Assembly: GCA_913775795.1 (NCBI GenBank)
Contig: CAJYLT010000062.1
Span: forward strand, 1-35,398
Direction of reading: 5' to 3'
Length of the DNA: 35,398 nt
Source: an uncultured Sphingomonas sp.
Lineage (GTDB): Bacteria > Pseudomonadota > Alphaproteobacteria > Sphingomonadales > Sphingomonadaceae
In this document: one piece after another, positions 1 through 9,050 of the stretch
Layout: every line of letters begins with the position of its first letter
Numbering within the stretch: position 1 is the first letter of the stretch
The notes under the pieces: model-generated
What the model was told of the DNA's origin: nothing
What the model saw: the letters and a program-made list of their open reading frames with translations, nothing else
Databases searched by the model: none
Program-made: the position numbers and the translations under genes

Positions 1-1765
1 TGAAGCGCGCGACGTCGACCTTCTTGCCGCGGAACTCCTTGGCTTCGATCTGCGCGCGGTGGGCGTCGTCGCGGGCGTAGAGCGACTTGGCGCCGGCGGT
101 CAGGCGGTAGAGCGGGGGTTGCGCGAGATAGAGGTGCCCGCGGCGGACCAGTTCGGGCATTTCCTGGAAGAAGAAGGTCATCAGGAGCGTGGCGATATGC
201 GCGCCGTCGACATCGGCGTCTGTCATGATGACCACCCGTTCGTAGCGGAGGTTGTCGGGCAGACAGTCCTTGCGCGTCCCGCAGCCCAGCGCCTGGATCA
301 GGTCGGCGATCTCCTGATTGGCGAGGATCTTGGCGCTGGTGGCGCTCGCCACGTTCAGGATCTTGCCGCGGATCGGCAGGATCGCCTGCGTCTTGCGGTC
401 GCGCGCCTGCTTGGCCGAACCGCCCGCGGAGTCGCCCTCGACGATGAACAGCTCGGTTCCCTCGGGGCTGTCGGCGGCGCAGTCGGTCAGCTTGCCGGGC
501 AGGCGCAGCTTGCGCGACGAGGTCGCGGTCTTGCGCTTCACTTCCCGCTCAGCCTTGCGCTTCAGCCGCTCGTCCATCCGCTCGAGGACATAGCCGAGCA
601 GCGCCTTGCCCCGGTCCATCCGGTCGGAGAGGTAATGGTCGAAATGGTCGCGCACCGCCTTCTCGACGAGGCTGGCAGCCTCCGGGCTAGTGAGGCGATC
701 CTTGGTCTGGCTCTGGAACTGCGGCTCGCGGATGAAGACCGACAGCATGAGCTCGGACCCGACCATGACGTCGTCGGGGGTCAGGTCCTTCGCCTTCTTC
801 TGTCCCACCAGATCGCCGAACGCGCGCAGCCCGCGGACGAGGGCCTGGCGCAGCCCCTGCTCGTGCGTGCCGCCATCGGGCGTGGGAATGGTGTTGCAGT
901 ACCAGCTATACGACCCGTCGCTCCACAGCGGCCAGGCGACTGCCCACTCGACCTTACCCGCGCCGTCGGCGAAATCCTGTGTCCCCGAAAAGAAGTCGGC
1001 GGTCGCGCATTCGCGGCTGCCCACCTGTTCCTTGAGGTGATCGGCAAGTCCGCCGGGGAACTGGAACACCGCTTCGGCCGGCACATCCTCGCTGGCGAGG
1101 CTCGGGGCGCATTTCCAGCGGATCTCGACGCCCGCGAACAGATACGCCTTCGACCGCGCGAGCTTGTAGAGGCGCGCGGGCTTGAAGTGCATTTCCGGCC
1201 CGAAGATCTCCGGATCGGGGGTGAAGCTGACCGAGGTGCCGCGCCGGTTGGGCGTGGTGCCCAGATGCTCCAGCGGCCCCAGCGTCTGCCCCTGGCTGAA
1301 CCGCTGGCGATAGAGCTGGCGGTCGCGCGCCACCTCGATCACCGTGTCGATCGACAGTGCGTTGACGACGCTGACGCCGACGCCGTGGAGACCGCCCGAG
1401 GTCGCATAGGCCTTGCCCGAAAACTTTCCGCCGGAATGCAGCATCGACAGGATGACTTCCAGCGCCGATTTGTCGGGAAAGCGCGGGTGCGGATCGACGG
1501 GCATGCCGCGGCCATTGTCGACGATGGTCAGGCGGTTGCCCTCGGCCAGCGTGATCTCGATCCGGGTGGCGTGCCCCGCCACCGCCTCGTCCATCGCATT
1601 GTCGAGCACTTCGGCCGCGAGATGGTGGAGCGCACGCTCGTCGGTGCCGCCGATATACATGCCCGGCCGCCGCCGGACGGGTTCCAGCCCCTCCAGCACC
1701 TCGATCGAGGCGGCGTTGTATTCGGTCGGCTGGGGCGCGGCGCTCGCGAACAGGTCTTCGGACAT
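1..1765 (-). CDS. parE: DNA topoisomerase IV subunit B (ParE), 3' end cut by window edge
   Basis: ATPase subunit of topoisomerase IV, which decatenates daughter chromosomes with ParC. The minus frame is open from an ATG at 1765 to the window edge, giving 588 residues of a protein usually about 650 long. Visible motifs in order: GHKL ATPase box DNAMDEA near residue 50, DNGRGMPVDPHP near 80, the ATP-lid segment GGLHGVGVSVVNA around 124-136, then the Toprim metal-binding elements EGDSAGGSAKQARDR starting at residue 443 and MTDADVDGAHI near 515. The order is that of type IIA ParE/GyrB. ParE is preferred over GyrB because the protein is short and shows no large insertion in the Toprim domain, so far as it is visible; this choice is inference. 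No clear Shine-Dalgarno sequence precedes the ATG. It is divergent from the outer-membrane protein gene at 1939. Confidence 0.93.
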   Translation of the reverse strand, partial: MSEDLFASAAPQPTEYNAASIEVLEGLEPVRRRPGMYIGGTDERALHHLAAEVLDNAMDEAVAGHATRIEITLAEGNRLTIVDNGRGMPVDPHPRFPDKSALEVILSMLHSGGKFSGKAYATSGGLHGVGVSVVNALSIDTVIEVARDRQLYRQRFSQGQTLGPLEHLGTTPNRRGTSVSFTPDPEIFGPEMHFKPARLYKLARSKAYLFAGVEIRWKCAPSLASEDVPAEAVFQFPGGLADHLKEQVGSRECATADFFSGTQDFADGAGKVEWAVAWPLWSDGSYSWYCNTIPTPDGGTHEQGLRQALVRGLRAFGDLVGQKKAKDLTPDDVMVGSELMLSVFIREPQFQSQTKDRLTSPEAASLVEKAVRDHFDHYLSDRMDRGKALLGYVLERMDERLKRKAEREVKRKTATSSRKLRLPGKLTDCAADSPEGTELFIVEGDSAGGSAKQARDRKTQAILPIRGKILNVASATSAKILANQEIADLIQALGCGTRKDCLPDNLRYERVVIMTDADVDGAHIATLLMTFFFQEMPELVRRGHLYLAQPPLYRLTAGAKSLYARDDAHRAQIEAKEFRGKKVDVARF

Positions 1766-1811
1766 GCGCGATCTATAGCGCGAGGGGGCGACGGAACAAA
1801 GCGGAGCCACA

Positions 1812-1836
1812 TGCCCCGAGGTGTTGCATCGGGGCA
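1812..1836. promoter_or_regulatory. Perfect 8-bp inverted repeat in the parE / outer-membrane-protein divergent spacer
   Basis: TGCCCCGA (1812-1819) and TCGGGGCA (1829-1836) are exact reverse complements separated by 9 bases. The repeat lies 46 bases upstream of the parE start and about 100 upstream of the outer-membrane protein start. It could be an operator or a 5'-UTR hairpin. No T-tract follows on either strand, so a terminator is unlikely. Function is inferred only from position. Confidence 0.35.
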
Positions 1837-1938
1837 ACAGACCCGAATCTTAATTTTGCCGCAATGCAGCTAACCCGGATCAAGGGCGTTGGGCGGGCCG
1901 TAGTTGAATCCAAAAGCGTAATAAGGAGCATGTTTCGT

Positions 1939-2787
1939 ATGCGTCAGCGTACTCTCACCAGCGCCCTCATCGGTGCCACCGCCCTTCTCGCCGCGGCGCC
2001 CGCGCTTGCGCAGACCGCCGATGGCGAAAAGCGCTTCGACGGCGTCTATGTCGGCGGTTCGGCCGGCATCAGCGTCCAGGGCAACGACGTCGGCGAGGGT
2101 CTGACCTTCGACCGCAACCTCGATGGCCGCTTCGGCGATACGATCACCACGGCGGCGGGCGCCAACGCCTTCTCGCCCGGTTTCTGCAACGGCGGTGCGC
2201 GCGGCGCGACCCCGGCGGGTGGTTGCTTCAACGACAAGGACCGTCTCGAGTATTTCGCTCGCGTTGGCGCCGACAAGCAGTTCGGCGACGTCGTCGTCGG
2301 CCTGGTCGGCGAGTTCGGCAAGAGCGAGGCCAAGGACTATGTGACCGGCTACAGCACGACGCCGGCCTTCTACCAGTTTGGCCGCAGCTTCGACTGGAAC
2401 TCGAGCATCCGTGCGCGTGCCGGCTATGCCGCGGGCGGCAAGACGCTGTTCTACGCAGCGGGCGGTCCGGCCTACGCGCGCATCAACACGAGCTTCACGA
2501 CGTCGAACGCCGCGAACTCGTTCACCGTGCGCAACCAGAAGTACAATAGCTGGGGCTTCACGGCCGGCGGCGGTGTCGAGCAGTCGATCACCAAGAACTT
2601 CTCGGTCGGCCTCGAGTACATGTACAACCAGTATCAGGACGACTTCGCGTCGGTCCGCGTCGGTCAGGGTACCGCGCCGGCGACCAACCCGTTCCTGCTG
2701 GGCGGCGCGGGCGGCACCGACATCCAGCGCGATGACGAGCGTTTCCGCTTCCATTCGATCCGCGCGACGGCGGCGATCCGCTTCTAA
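1939..2787 (+). CDS. Outer-membrane beta-barrel protein (OmpA-like / Omp25-type porin family)
   Basis: A 282-residue secreted protein. Residues 1-23 form a signal peptide (basic start MRQR, a hydrophobic stretch rich in Leu and Ala, then APALAQ) with likely cleavage before TADGEK. The mature part alternates aromatic and polar residues as in a small beta-barrel (VYVGGSAG, VGLVGEFG, SVGLEYMYNQY) and ends in the strand IRATAAIRF. The C-terminal Phe is the usual BAM-recognition residue. It fits the beta-barrel family of Opa/Omp25-like alphaproteobacterial surface proteins; the substrate, if any, is unknown. The start at 1939 is chosen because AAGGAG at 1923-1928 is 10 bases away. The in-frame ATG at 1930 is only one base from that site, and the ATG at 1864 has no ribosome site and would add a non-signal extension. 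It is followed by a strong terminator, so it is probably monocistronic. Confidence 0.85.
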   Translation: MRQRTLTSALIGATALLAAAPALAQTADGEKRFDGVYVGGSAGISVQGNDVGEGLTFDRNLDGRFGDTITTAAGANAFSPGFCNGGARGATPAGGCFNDKDRLEYFARVGADKQFGDVVVGLVGEFGKSEAKDYVTGYSTTPAFYQFGRSFDWNSSIRARAGYAAGGKTLFYAAGGPAYARINTSFTTSNAANSFTVRNQKYNSWGFTAGGGVEQSITKNFSVGLEYMYNQYQDDFASVRVGQGTAPATNPFLLGGAGGTDIQRDDERFRFHSIRATAAIRF

Positions 2788-2826
2788 GATCGCACGGATC
2801 CAGTAACTCAGTAGCGTTGCGTACCA

Positions 2827-2861
2827 TCCCGCCGCCCCCTCTCGGGCGGCGGGATTTTCTT
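2827..2861 (+). terminator. Rho-independent terminator after the outer-membrane protein gene
   Basis: An 11-bp perfect GC-rich stem, TCCCGCCGCCC (2827-2837) with GGGCGGCGGGA (2844-2854), has a 6-base loop and is followed by TTTTCTT. The T-tract is on the plus side only, so it ends the outer-membrane protein transcript. The convergent TadG gene ends at 2860. Confidence 0.88.
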
Positions 2862-4476
2862 ATTCGATCAGCACCGGCTGGCCGCACCGGATGCCCGTGA
2901 CCCACAGGTCGGCTTCCCCGACGCCGACGCCCAGAACCCCCGTCACCGACATCAGCACCGGGTCGAGCACCGGGGCGATCAGCGACAACTGCCCGCCGAC
3001 CCCGCGCACGATCGGATCGAGCGGCAGCGGCAGGAAGCCGAGCAGCCGTGCTCTCAGGTCGACCTTTTGCATCAGGCTGGTGGCGATGCCGCCGACCGGG
3101 GTCGAGCTGCGGATCGTCTGCACGCTCGCCGCGTCGATCGCGGCGGTATCGAACCGGCGCGTCTGGAAGCTTTCGTTAGCGCCGAGGTCGATCGCCGCGC
3201 GCCCCTCCACCCGCACCAGCAGCGTCTCCAGCAGCCGCGCATCGGCCAGCGCGACCGGCGTCTTGAAATCGGGCAGCGCCGCCGGATCGGCCCTTGCGAT
3301 CGCCACCTGTCCCGGCGCCGGCCGCCCGGCCAGCGTGACTGCATGCGGCCGGCATTCGATCGCCTCCAGCCGCGCCTCCGCACTTGCCAGCTCGACGAAC
3401 AGCGGCAGCTCGACCGAGGCGAGGCTGAGGCCCGGCAGCGGCTGGGCGGCGAGCTGCGTTTCGAGATAGATCCGCGTCTGCGCGGTGCGGATGACCGGCG
3501 ACCGGTCGCGCGTCACCGCGATCCACGGCGCCCGGTTGGGCCGCTCGCCGATCGCCACCCACAGCCGGGTGCGCGCGATACCGGGCACCTGCGCGCCGAG
3601 GTCGATCGCCACCTGCCGCCCGCTGGCGCTCCCCTGAATGACGTTGCTGGCAAGATCGAGTGTATCGACGCGCAGCAGTCCCGCCCCCCCGTCCCCCTGT
3701 CGCCCGAGTTCGCCGAGGTCGATGAGGTCGGCGAGCCGGATCGTTCCCTTGGCCGCACTGGCGAGATTGCCGAGCGCGGCGCGCGCCACCGGATCGACCA
3801 CCTGCCGCGACAGGCTGCCGAGGATCGTCGAGGCGGGCAGCTCGGCCTTCAGCAGGTCGTCGAATCGCGCCACCTCGATCTTCGCATCGGCGCCCAGCAC
3901 CTTGAGCCACGGCACCAGATCGACCTTTGCGGCGGCCAGCGCGTTGTAATCCATCACCGACAGCGCGACCTTGCCGCCGGTCAGCCCCGACAGCAGCGCG
4001 TTGGCGACCCCGCCGTCGAGGCTGGCAAGCCGGGAGCCGACCGCGAAACTCGCCAGGTCCAGACGGCGCGCCGTCGCCCGCCGCTCGACCGCGATGCTGG
4101 TCGTGCCGAAGATCGCGGCGAACACCGTCGGCACCTCGCTGCGCACTGTCACGCGCACCGCATCGGGATCGGCCGCGCCCGCAACGAAGCGCGCATCGGG
4201 CGCCGCCTCCGCCCGGTATCGCCCGGTCGTCGTCGCCGTCGTCAGCGGGTAGCGGCCGGGGCTGGCCGCGACCATCACGGCGGCAAGCGCCGCCGCCTGT
4301 CCCGTATCGCGCGCGGCGGCGAGCGCCGCGGCGTCGGCGACGCCCTGAATGCGGCGGCGCTCCAGCTCGACCATGCCGAGGTCGACCGCCATCGCGGCGG
4401 CACCGAACAGCATCGGCAGCGCGCCCGCGACCAGCACCGCGGTCGCACCCCGCCGCTCGCGCAGCAGCCGCTTCAT
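2860..4476 (-). CDS. TadG-like pilus-assembly / secreted protein with N-terminal Tad domain
   Basis: A 538-residue protein. The N-terminus MKRLLRERRGATAVLVAG is followed by one hydrophobic helix (about residues 12-33) and then the segment ERRRIQGVADAAALAAARD. That arrangement is characteristic of the Tad (TadE/G-like) domain, whose members are anchored in the inner membrane and serve Flp/Tad pilus assembly. The remaining ~480 residues, probably periplasmic, have no motif I recognise; they are rich in Ala, Leu and Val. The ATG overlaps the stop of the upstream TadE-like gene by one base (TAATG), indicating translational coupling. No other tad/cpa genes (prepilin, TadA ATPase, secretin) lie in the window. 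It might serve a process other than piliation. Confidence 0.75.
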   Translation of the reverse strand: MKRLLRERRGATAVLVAGALPMLFGAAAMAVDLGMVELERRRIQGVADAAALAAARDTGQAAALAAVMVAASPGRYPLTTATTTGRYRAEAAPDARFVAGAADPDAVRVTVRSEVPTVFAAIFGTTSIAVERRATARRLDLASFAVGSRLASLDGGVANALLSGLTGGKVALSVMDYNALAAAKVDLVPWLKVLGADAKIEVARFDDLLKAELPASTILGSLSRQVVDPVARAALGNLASAAKGTIRLADLIDLGELGRQGDGGAGLLRVDTLDLASNVIQGSASGRQVAIDLGAQVPGIARTRLWVAIGERPNRAPWIAVTRDRSPVIRTAQTRIYLETQLAAQPLPGLSLASVELPLFVELASAEARLEAIECRPHAVTLAGRPAPGQVAIARADPAALPDFKTPVALADARLLETLLVRVEGRAAIDLGANESFQTRRFDTAAIDAASVQTIRSSTPVGGIATSLMQKVDLRARLLGFLPLPLDPIVRGVGGQLSLIAPVLDPVLMSVTGVLGVGVGEADLWVTGIRCGQPVLIE

Positions 4477-4910
4477 TAGAAGTCCGCCACTTCGGCGACG
4501 GCGCGTCGCTCGATCACCGGATCGGGCATCGGCACCAGGCCCGCCCGGAGCAGTGCCAGGGCGCGCGTGTCGACCGACAGCGTGACGGTGACGCGGCCGT
4601 CCGCCTCGGCCACGGTGCTCGACACCTCGCCGGGCTTGGCGACGGCGGCGTTCGTCAGCCCCTGTGCCACGCTGGCACGGGCCAGCGTCGTCCGCTCCGC
4701 CTGTGTCTGACCTACGATTGCGGCGCGCGCGGCGTCGTTGGCCAGTTGCTGTAGCGTGTGCGCGGTGAGGAAATACTGGCCGTAGCCAAGCATTCCCATG
4801 AGCAGCGCGATCAGGATCGGCGACAACAGGGCGAACTCGATCAGCGCGTTACCGCGCCGGTCGGACGAAAGAGAATGGAGTCGCGCCATACCGGGCAGGA
4901 TAGCGCGCAC
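4476..4910 (-). CDS. TadE-like pilus-assembly protein
   Basis: A 144-residue TadE-family minor pseudopilin-like protein. The diagnostic sequence is RRGNALIEFALLSPILIALLMG (split here as RRGNALIEFA and LLSPILIALLMG, about residues 18-39): a charged segment, a Glu five residues into the hydrophobic helix, then the helix itself. It is followed by QLANDAARAAIVG, as usual for TadE. The start is uncertain. A GTG at 4910 has AGGG seven bases upstream, while an ATG at 4889 (MARLHSLSS) lacks a ribosome site but gives a more usual N-terminus. The stop overlaps the TadG-like start, so the two form one unit and the products probably act in the same envelope complex. Confidence 0.78.
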   Translation of the reverse strand: MRAILPGMARLHSLSSDRRGNALIEFALLSPILIALLMGMLGYGQYFLTAHTLQQLANDAARAAIVGQTQAERTTLARASVAQGLTNAAVAKPGEVSSTVAEADGRVTVTLSVDTRALALLRAGLVPMPDPVIERRAVAEVADF

Positions 4911-5019
4911 AGGCTTACCCTGGCGGGCGTCGGTCGATCCGTTTCAATCGGATTTTGCGTGACTTAGCTGACCGACAAAACAGCCGGATCAGCGACGATC
5001 CGTGCAATTCGCGCAGTCG

Positions 5020-6156
5020 TCATGCCGTTTCGGCGGGATCGTCCTGCCCCAGCATCGGCGAGGCGTTTACGACCTGCCTCTCGCGGCCGACGAACCGGAT
5101 CGGCAGGGCGACGCCCGGCACGCTGCCGCCGCCCTCACGCCGCGCCTCGACCCGCATCCCGCGATGGACGATCTGCGGATCGGCGAATGCCTGTCCCACA
5201 TCGTTGATCGGGCCCGCCGGCACGCCCGCCGCCTCCAGCGCGGCGAGCAGCGCGTCGCGTTTCCACAGCCGCGTCGCCCCCGCCACCAGCGGGTCGAGGA
5301 TCGAGCGCTGCGCAACCCGCAACGCATTGGTCGCAAAGGTCTCGTCGCAATGCAGGTTCAGCACCTCGCACGCCCGTTCGAATTGGCGATCATTTCCCAC
5401 CGCGAGGATGATCCACCCGTCCGCAGTCGGATAGGCGGCATAGGGCGCGATGTTGGGATGCGCATTACCGAGCCGCACGGGTGCGGTGCCCGAAACCAGA
5501 TAGTTCATCGCCTGATTGGCGAGCGTGCCCACCATCACGTCGAACAGCGACATGTCGACATGCGCACCTCGCCCCGTCCGCGCCCGCTCGGCCAGCGCCG
5601 CCTGAATGCCGATCACGGCATAGAGGCCCGTCAGGATATCGGCATAGGCGACGCCGATCTTCTGCGGCGCGCCATCGGGCTCGCCGGTCAGGCTCATGAT
5701 CCCGCCCATGCCCTGGATGATGAAGTCGTAGCCGGCGCGATGGGCATACGGCCCGTCCTGTCCGAACCCGGTGATCGAGCAATAGACGAGGCCGGGATAG
5801 TCAGCGGACAGCGTGGCGTAATCGAGCCCGTATTTGGCGAGGCCGCCGACCTTGAAGTTCTCGATCACAACATCGGCGTCGGCGATCAGCGCGCGGACGT
5901 CGGCGCGGCCCTTATCGGTCGCAAAGTCGGCGACGACCGACCGCTTGCCGCGATTGGCGGCGTGGAAATAGGCCGCATCCCGGCTGCCGTCGGGATTGTC
6001 GATAAAGGGCGGCCCCCAGCGACGCGTGTCGTCGCCCTCGGGGCTCTCGACCTTCACCACCTCCGCCCCCAGGTCGGCGAGCACCTGTCCCGCCCAGGGA
6101 CCGGCGAGGATGCGCGCCAGTTCGACGACGCGCACCCCGGCAAGCGGACCCGCCAT
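5020..6156 (-). CDS. CaiB/BaiF-type CoA-transferase (class III), probably glutarate-specific
   Basis: A 378-residue class III CoA-transferase that moves CoA between carboxylic acids through an aspartyl-CoA thioester. Seen in the sequence: N-terminal LAGVRVVELARILAGPW, the segment AEVVKVESPEGDDTR, ANRGKRSV near residue 70, and YADILTGLYA with the likely nucleophile Asp173. Its ATG overlaps the stop of the glutaryl-CoA dehydrogenase gene by one base (TGATG). The family also contains formyl-CoA, carnitine and succinate-hydroxymethylglutarate CoA-transferases. The coupling to gcdH suggests succinyl-CoA:glutarate CoA-transfer, supplying glutaryl-CoA to the dehydrogenase. Family membership is firm; the substrate is inference from context. 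Confidence 0.85.
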   Translation of the reverse strand: MAGPLAGVRVVELARILAGPWAGQVLADLGAEVVKVESPEGDDTRRWGPPFIDNPDGSRDAAYFHAANRGKRSVVADFATDKGRADVRALIADADVVIENFKVGGLAKYGLDYATLSADYPGLVYCSITGFGQDGPYAHRAGYDFIIQGMGGIMSLTGEPDGAPQKIGVAYADILTGLYAVIGIQAALAERARTGRGAHVDMSLFDVMVGTLANQAMNYLVSGTAPVRLGNAHPNIAPYAAYPTADGWIILAVGNDRQFERACEVLNLHCDETFATNALRVAQRSILDPLVAGATRLWKRDALLAALEAAGVPAGPINDVGQAFADPQIVHRGMRVEARREGGGSVPGVALPIRFVGRERQVVNASPMLGQDDPAETA

Positions 6157-7340
6157 CAGAAAGCGGCGTGGCCGGTGATCGCGCGGCCCAGAATCAGCGC
6201 ATGGACGTCGTGCGTCCCCTCATAGGTGTTCACCGTCTCGAGGTTCACCATGTGGCGGATCACGTGATACTCGCCCGAAATCCCGTTGCCGCCGTGCATG
6301 TCGCGGCTGACCCGCGCGATATCGAGCGCCTTGCCGCAATTGTTGCGCTTGACGAGGCTGATCATCTCCGGCGCGAACCGGCCCTCGTCCATCAGCCGGC
6401 CCACTTGCAGACTGGCCTGAAGGCCGAGCGCGATCTCGGTCGCCATGTCGGCCAGCTTCTTCTGATAGAGCTGCGTCGCCGCCAGCGGCCGGCCGAACTG
6501 CTGCCGGTCGAGGCCGTACTGGCGCGCCGCGTGATAGCAGAACTCCGCCGCGCCCATCACGCCCCATGAAATGCCATAGCGCGCGCGGTTGAGGCAGCCG
6601 AACGGCCCCTTGAGCCCCTCGACACCGGGCAGCAGGCCGTCCTCGGGCACGAACACCTCGTCCATCTGGATCATGCCAGTGATCGAGGCGCGGAGCGAAA
6701 TCTTGCCCTCGATCTTGGGTGCGGTGAGGCCCGTCATGCCCTTTTCGAGGATGAAGCCGCGGATCTTGCCGTCATGCGCGTCGGACTTGGCCCAGACGAC
6801 GAACACGTCGGCGATCGGGCTGTTCGAGATCCAGGTCTTGGCGCCCGAGATCACATAGCCGCCGTCTACCTTCTTCGCCCGCGTGCGCATGCCGCCCGGG
6901 TCGGAGCCGGCATCGGGCTCGGTCAGGCCGAAACAGCCGATCAGCTCACCGCGGGCGAGGCCGGGCAGATACTTGGCGCGCTGCTCGTCCGAGCCATAGG
7001 CATGGATCGGATACATGACGAGGCTCGACTGCACGCTCATCATCGAGCGATAGCCCGAATCCACGCGCTCCACCTCGCGCGCGACGAGGCCATAGGCGAC
7101 ATAGCCCGCGCCCGCGCCGCCGAACTGTTCGGGAATCGTGACGCCGAGCAGCCCCTGCTCGCCCATCTCGCGGAAGATTGCGGGATCGGTATGCTCGCGC
7201 TCGAACGCATCGGCGACGCGCGGCTGCAGCCGGTCCTGCGCAAAGGCGTGGGCGGCGTCGCGGATCATCCGCTCGTCATCGGTCAGTTCGGCATCGAGCC
7301 GAAGCGCATCGGCGTAATCGAAGCGCGTCATTGCAGTCAT
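6156..7340 (-). CDS. gcdH: Glutaryl-CoA dehydrogenase (acyl-CoA dehydrogenase family)
   Basis: A 394-residue FAD enzyme oxidising and decarboxylating glutaryl-CoA to crotonyl-CoA in lysine, tryptophan and glutarate breakdown; length is typical (about 395). The segment [18 protein letters not shown] carries the Arg that distinguishes glutaryl-CoA dehydrogenases. It also has the flavin-binding [28 protein letters not shown], and [20 protein letters not shown] with catalytic Glu374. The start at 7340 is fixed by AGGAGG close upstream; the open frame continues to 7514 but that part is not protein-like. It is first gene of a two-gene unit with the CoA-transferase. An inverted repeat at 7397-7411 lies upstream and may bind a regulator. 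Other acyl-CoA dehydrogenases are possible but the Arg segment and C-terminus favour GcdH. Confidence 0.92.
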   Translation of the reverse strand: MTAMTRFDYADALRLDAELTDDERMIRDAAHAFAQDRLQPRVADAFEREHTDPAIFREMGEQGLLGVTIPEQFGGAGAGYVAYGLVAREVERVDSGYRSMMSVQSSLVMYPIHAYGSDEQRAKYLPGLARGELIGCFGLTEPDAGSDPGGMRTRAKKVDGGYVISGAKTWISNSPIADVFVVWAKSDAHDGKIRGFILEKGMTGLTAPKIEGKISLRASITGMIQMDEVFVPEDGLLPGVEGLKGPFGCLNRARYGISWGVMGAAEFCYHAARQYGLDRQQFGRPLAATQLYQKKLADMATEIALGLQASLQVGRLMDEGRFAPEMISLVKRNNCGKALDIARVSRDMHGGNGISGEYHVIRHMVNLETVNTYEGTHDVHALILGRAITGHAAF

Positions 7341-7396
7341 GGCATCCTCCTGGGGTCGCCATTTCGGCCAAAAGCGTGCGGCGGTCAAATATGCCA

Positions 7397-7411
7397 GCGG
7401 TTGCCAACCGC
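7397..7411. promoter_or_regulatory. Inverted repeat upstream of gcdH
   Basis: GCGGTT-GCC-AACCGC is a perfect 6-bp inverted repeat with a 3-base spacer, 56 bases upstream of the gcdH start and about 145 upstream of the divergent SulP gene. Size and position suit a dimeric repressor or activator site. No regulator gene is adjacent, so the binder is unknown. Confidence 0.3.
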
Positions 7412-7556
7412 CCCTCTGCGCGACTAAGGGGCGCGCATTCGCAAGGACCCGGTGAAACTCCGGGTGGCTATTCCGGCCGCCGATCCGCCGGACAACACAA
7501 CGCACCGATATCATCGAAGCGCGCTCGCCGCGCCCGTGCCCTGTTGTGGAAAATCA

Positions 7557-9044
7557 ATGAACCTCGACCTTTCCGCCTATCGCCGCCAGTGGTTCACCAC
7601 CGGCGGCGCCGCCCGCCGCGACGTGCTCGCCGGCATCGTCGTCGCGCTTGCGCTGATCCCGGAGGCAATCGGCTTCTCGATCATCGCGGGCGTCGATCCG
7701 CGTGTCGGCCTCTATGCCTCGGTCGCGATCGCGATCGTCGTCTCGCTGATCGGCGGGCGGCCGGGAATGATCTCCGCCGCCACCGCCGCAGTCGCCGTGC
7801 TGGTCGTGCCGCTGGTGCGCGATCACGGCGTCGAATATCTGTTCGCCGCGACGATCCTGATGGGCCTGATCCAGATCGCCGCGGGGCTCGCGCGGCTCGA
7901 CCTCGTCATGCAGTTCGTGTCGCGATCGGTCATCACCGGCTTCGTCAACGCGCTCGCGATCCTGATCTTCATGGCGCAGTTGCCGCAGCTGACCGGCGTC
8001 ACGTGGCACACCTATGCGATGGTCGCGGGGGGCCTTGCGATCATCTATCTGCTGCCGCGGCTGACGACCGCGGTCCCCTCGCCGCTCGTCGCGATCCTCG
8101 TCCTCAGCGCGGTCAGCATGGCGCTCGGCCTGCCGGTCAACACCGTCAGCGACATGGGCAAGCTCCCCGACGGCCTGCCGAGCTTCGCGTGGCCGAGCGT
8201 GCCGCTCACCCTCGAGACGCTGCGGATCATCCTCCCCTATTCGCTGACGATGGCGGCGGTGGGCCTGCTCGAATCGCTGCTGACCGCACAGATCGTCGAC
8301 GACATGACCGACACCGACAGCGACAAGCGCGTCGAATGCGCGGGGCAAGGCGGCGCGAACATCGTCGCCGCGCTGATGGGCGGCATGGGCGGCTGCGCGA
8401 TGATCGGCCAGTCGGTCATCAACGTCACCTCCGGCGGGCGCGGGCGGCTGTCGACCTTCGTCGCGGGGGCGTTCCTCCTCGTGCTGCTCGCCGCGCTCGG
8501 GCCCTATGTCGGGCGGGTGCCGATGCCCGCGCTGGTGGCGGTGATGGTGATGGTGTCGATCGGCACGTTCAGCTGGAACTCGATCCCCAATCTGCGCCGC
8601 CATCCACCGACCTCGTCGATCGTCATGCTGACGACCGTCGTCGTGGTGGTCGCGACGCACGACCTGTCGCTGGGCGTCGCAGCGGGCGTGCTGCTGTCGG
8701 GCATCTTCTTCGCCGCCAAGGTGCAGCGGATGTTCGCGGTCGAACGGCGCGAGGAAGGCGGCCGCATCACCTACGCCGTGTCGGGCGAGATCTTCTTCGC
8801 CTCGGTCGACCGCTTCACGCGCGCATTCCGGGCCGAGGGTGCCGGTGACGTGACGATCGACGTGTCCGCCGCGCACTTCTGGGACATCTCAGGGGTGGGC
8901 GCGCTCGACAAGATCGTCGCGCGCCTGCGCCAGGGCGGCGCGTCGGTCGAGGTCGTCGGTTACAACCGCGCCAGCGCCGACCTCGTCGACCGCTTCGCCC
9001 TGCACGACAAGACGGGCTTCGAGCTCGGCGCCGTCCCGCACTGA
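7557..9044 (+). CDS. SulP family inorganic anion transporter with STAS domain
   Basis: A 495-residue inner-membrane transporter of the SLC26/SulP family (sulfate, bicarbonate, dicarboxylates or similar). After a short cytoplasmic start ([13 protein letters not shown]) there are about ten or more hydrophobic segments between residues 25 and 400. These include the family motif region [24 protein letters not shown] and the conserved [16 protein letters not shown] loop. A C-terminal STAS domain (about 405-495) contains [14 protein letters not shown]; the DIS segment corresponds to the loop phosphorylated in anti-sigma antagonists. The start at 7557 aligns with the family; the open frame upstream (from 7452) is not protein-like. 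It converges on pntB with 6 bases between stops. The substrate cannot be read from the sequence. Confidence 0.9.
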   Translation: MNLDLSAYRRQWFTTGGAARRDVLAGIVVALALIPEAIGFSIIAGVDPRVGLYASVAIAIVVSLIGGRPGMISAATAAVAVLVVPLVRDHGVEYLFAATILMGLIQIAAGLARLDLVMQFVSRSVITGFVNALAILIFMAQLPQLTGVTWHTYAMVAGGLAIIYLLPRLTTAVPSPLVAILVLSAVSMALGLPVNTVSDMGKLPDGLPSFAWPSVPLTLETLRIILPYSLTMAAVGLLESLLTAQIVDDMTDTDSDKRVECAGQGGANIVAALMGGMGGCAMIGQSVINVTSGGRGRLSTFVAGAFLLVLLAALGPYVGRVPMPALVAVMVMVSIGTFSWNSIPNLRRHPPTSSIVMLTTVVVVVATHDLSLGVAAGVLLSGIFFAAKVQRMFAVERREEGGRITYAVSGEIFFASVDRFTRAFRAEGAGDVTIDVSAAHFWDISGVGALDKIVARLRQGGASVEVVGYNRASADLVDRFALHDKTGFELGAVPH

Positions 9045-9050
9045 GCGGCG

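Noticed and set aside
59..1873. A 604-codon open frame on the plus strand
   Set aside because: It is antisense to parE, whose motifs on the minus strand are complete and in frame; the plus translation is low-complexity Arg/Ala/Gly/His-rich sequence without any family features.
1848..1930. Outer-membrane protein start at 1864 or 1930
   Set aside because: 1864 has no ribosome site and spoils the signal peptide; 1930 is only one base from the AAGGAG site. ATG 1939 fits both.
3067..4479. A 470-codon plus-strand open frame opposite the TadG-like gene
   Set aside because: The minus frame has a Tad domain and an overlap with TadE; the plus translation is Arg/His/Gln-rich without features.
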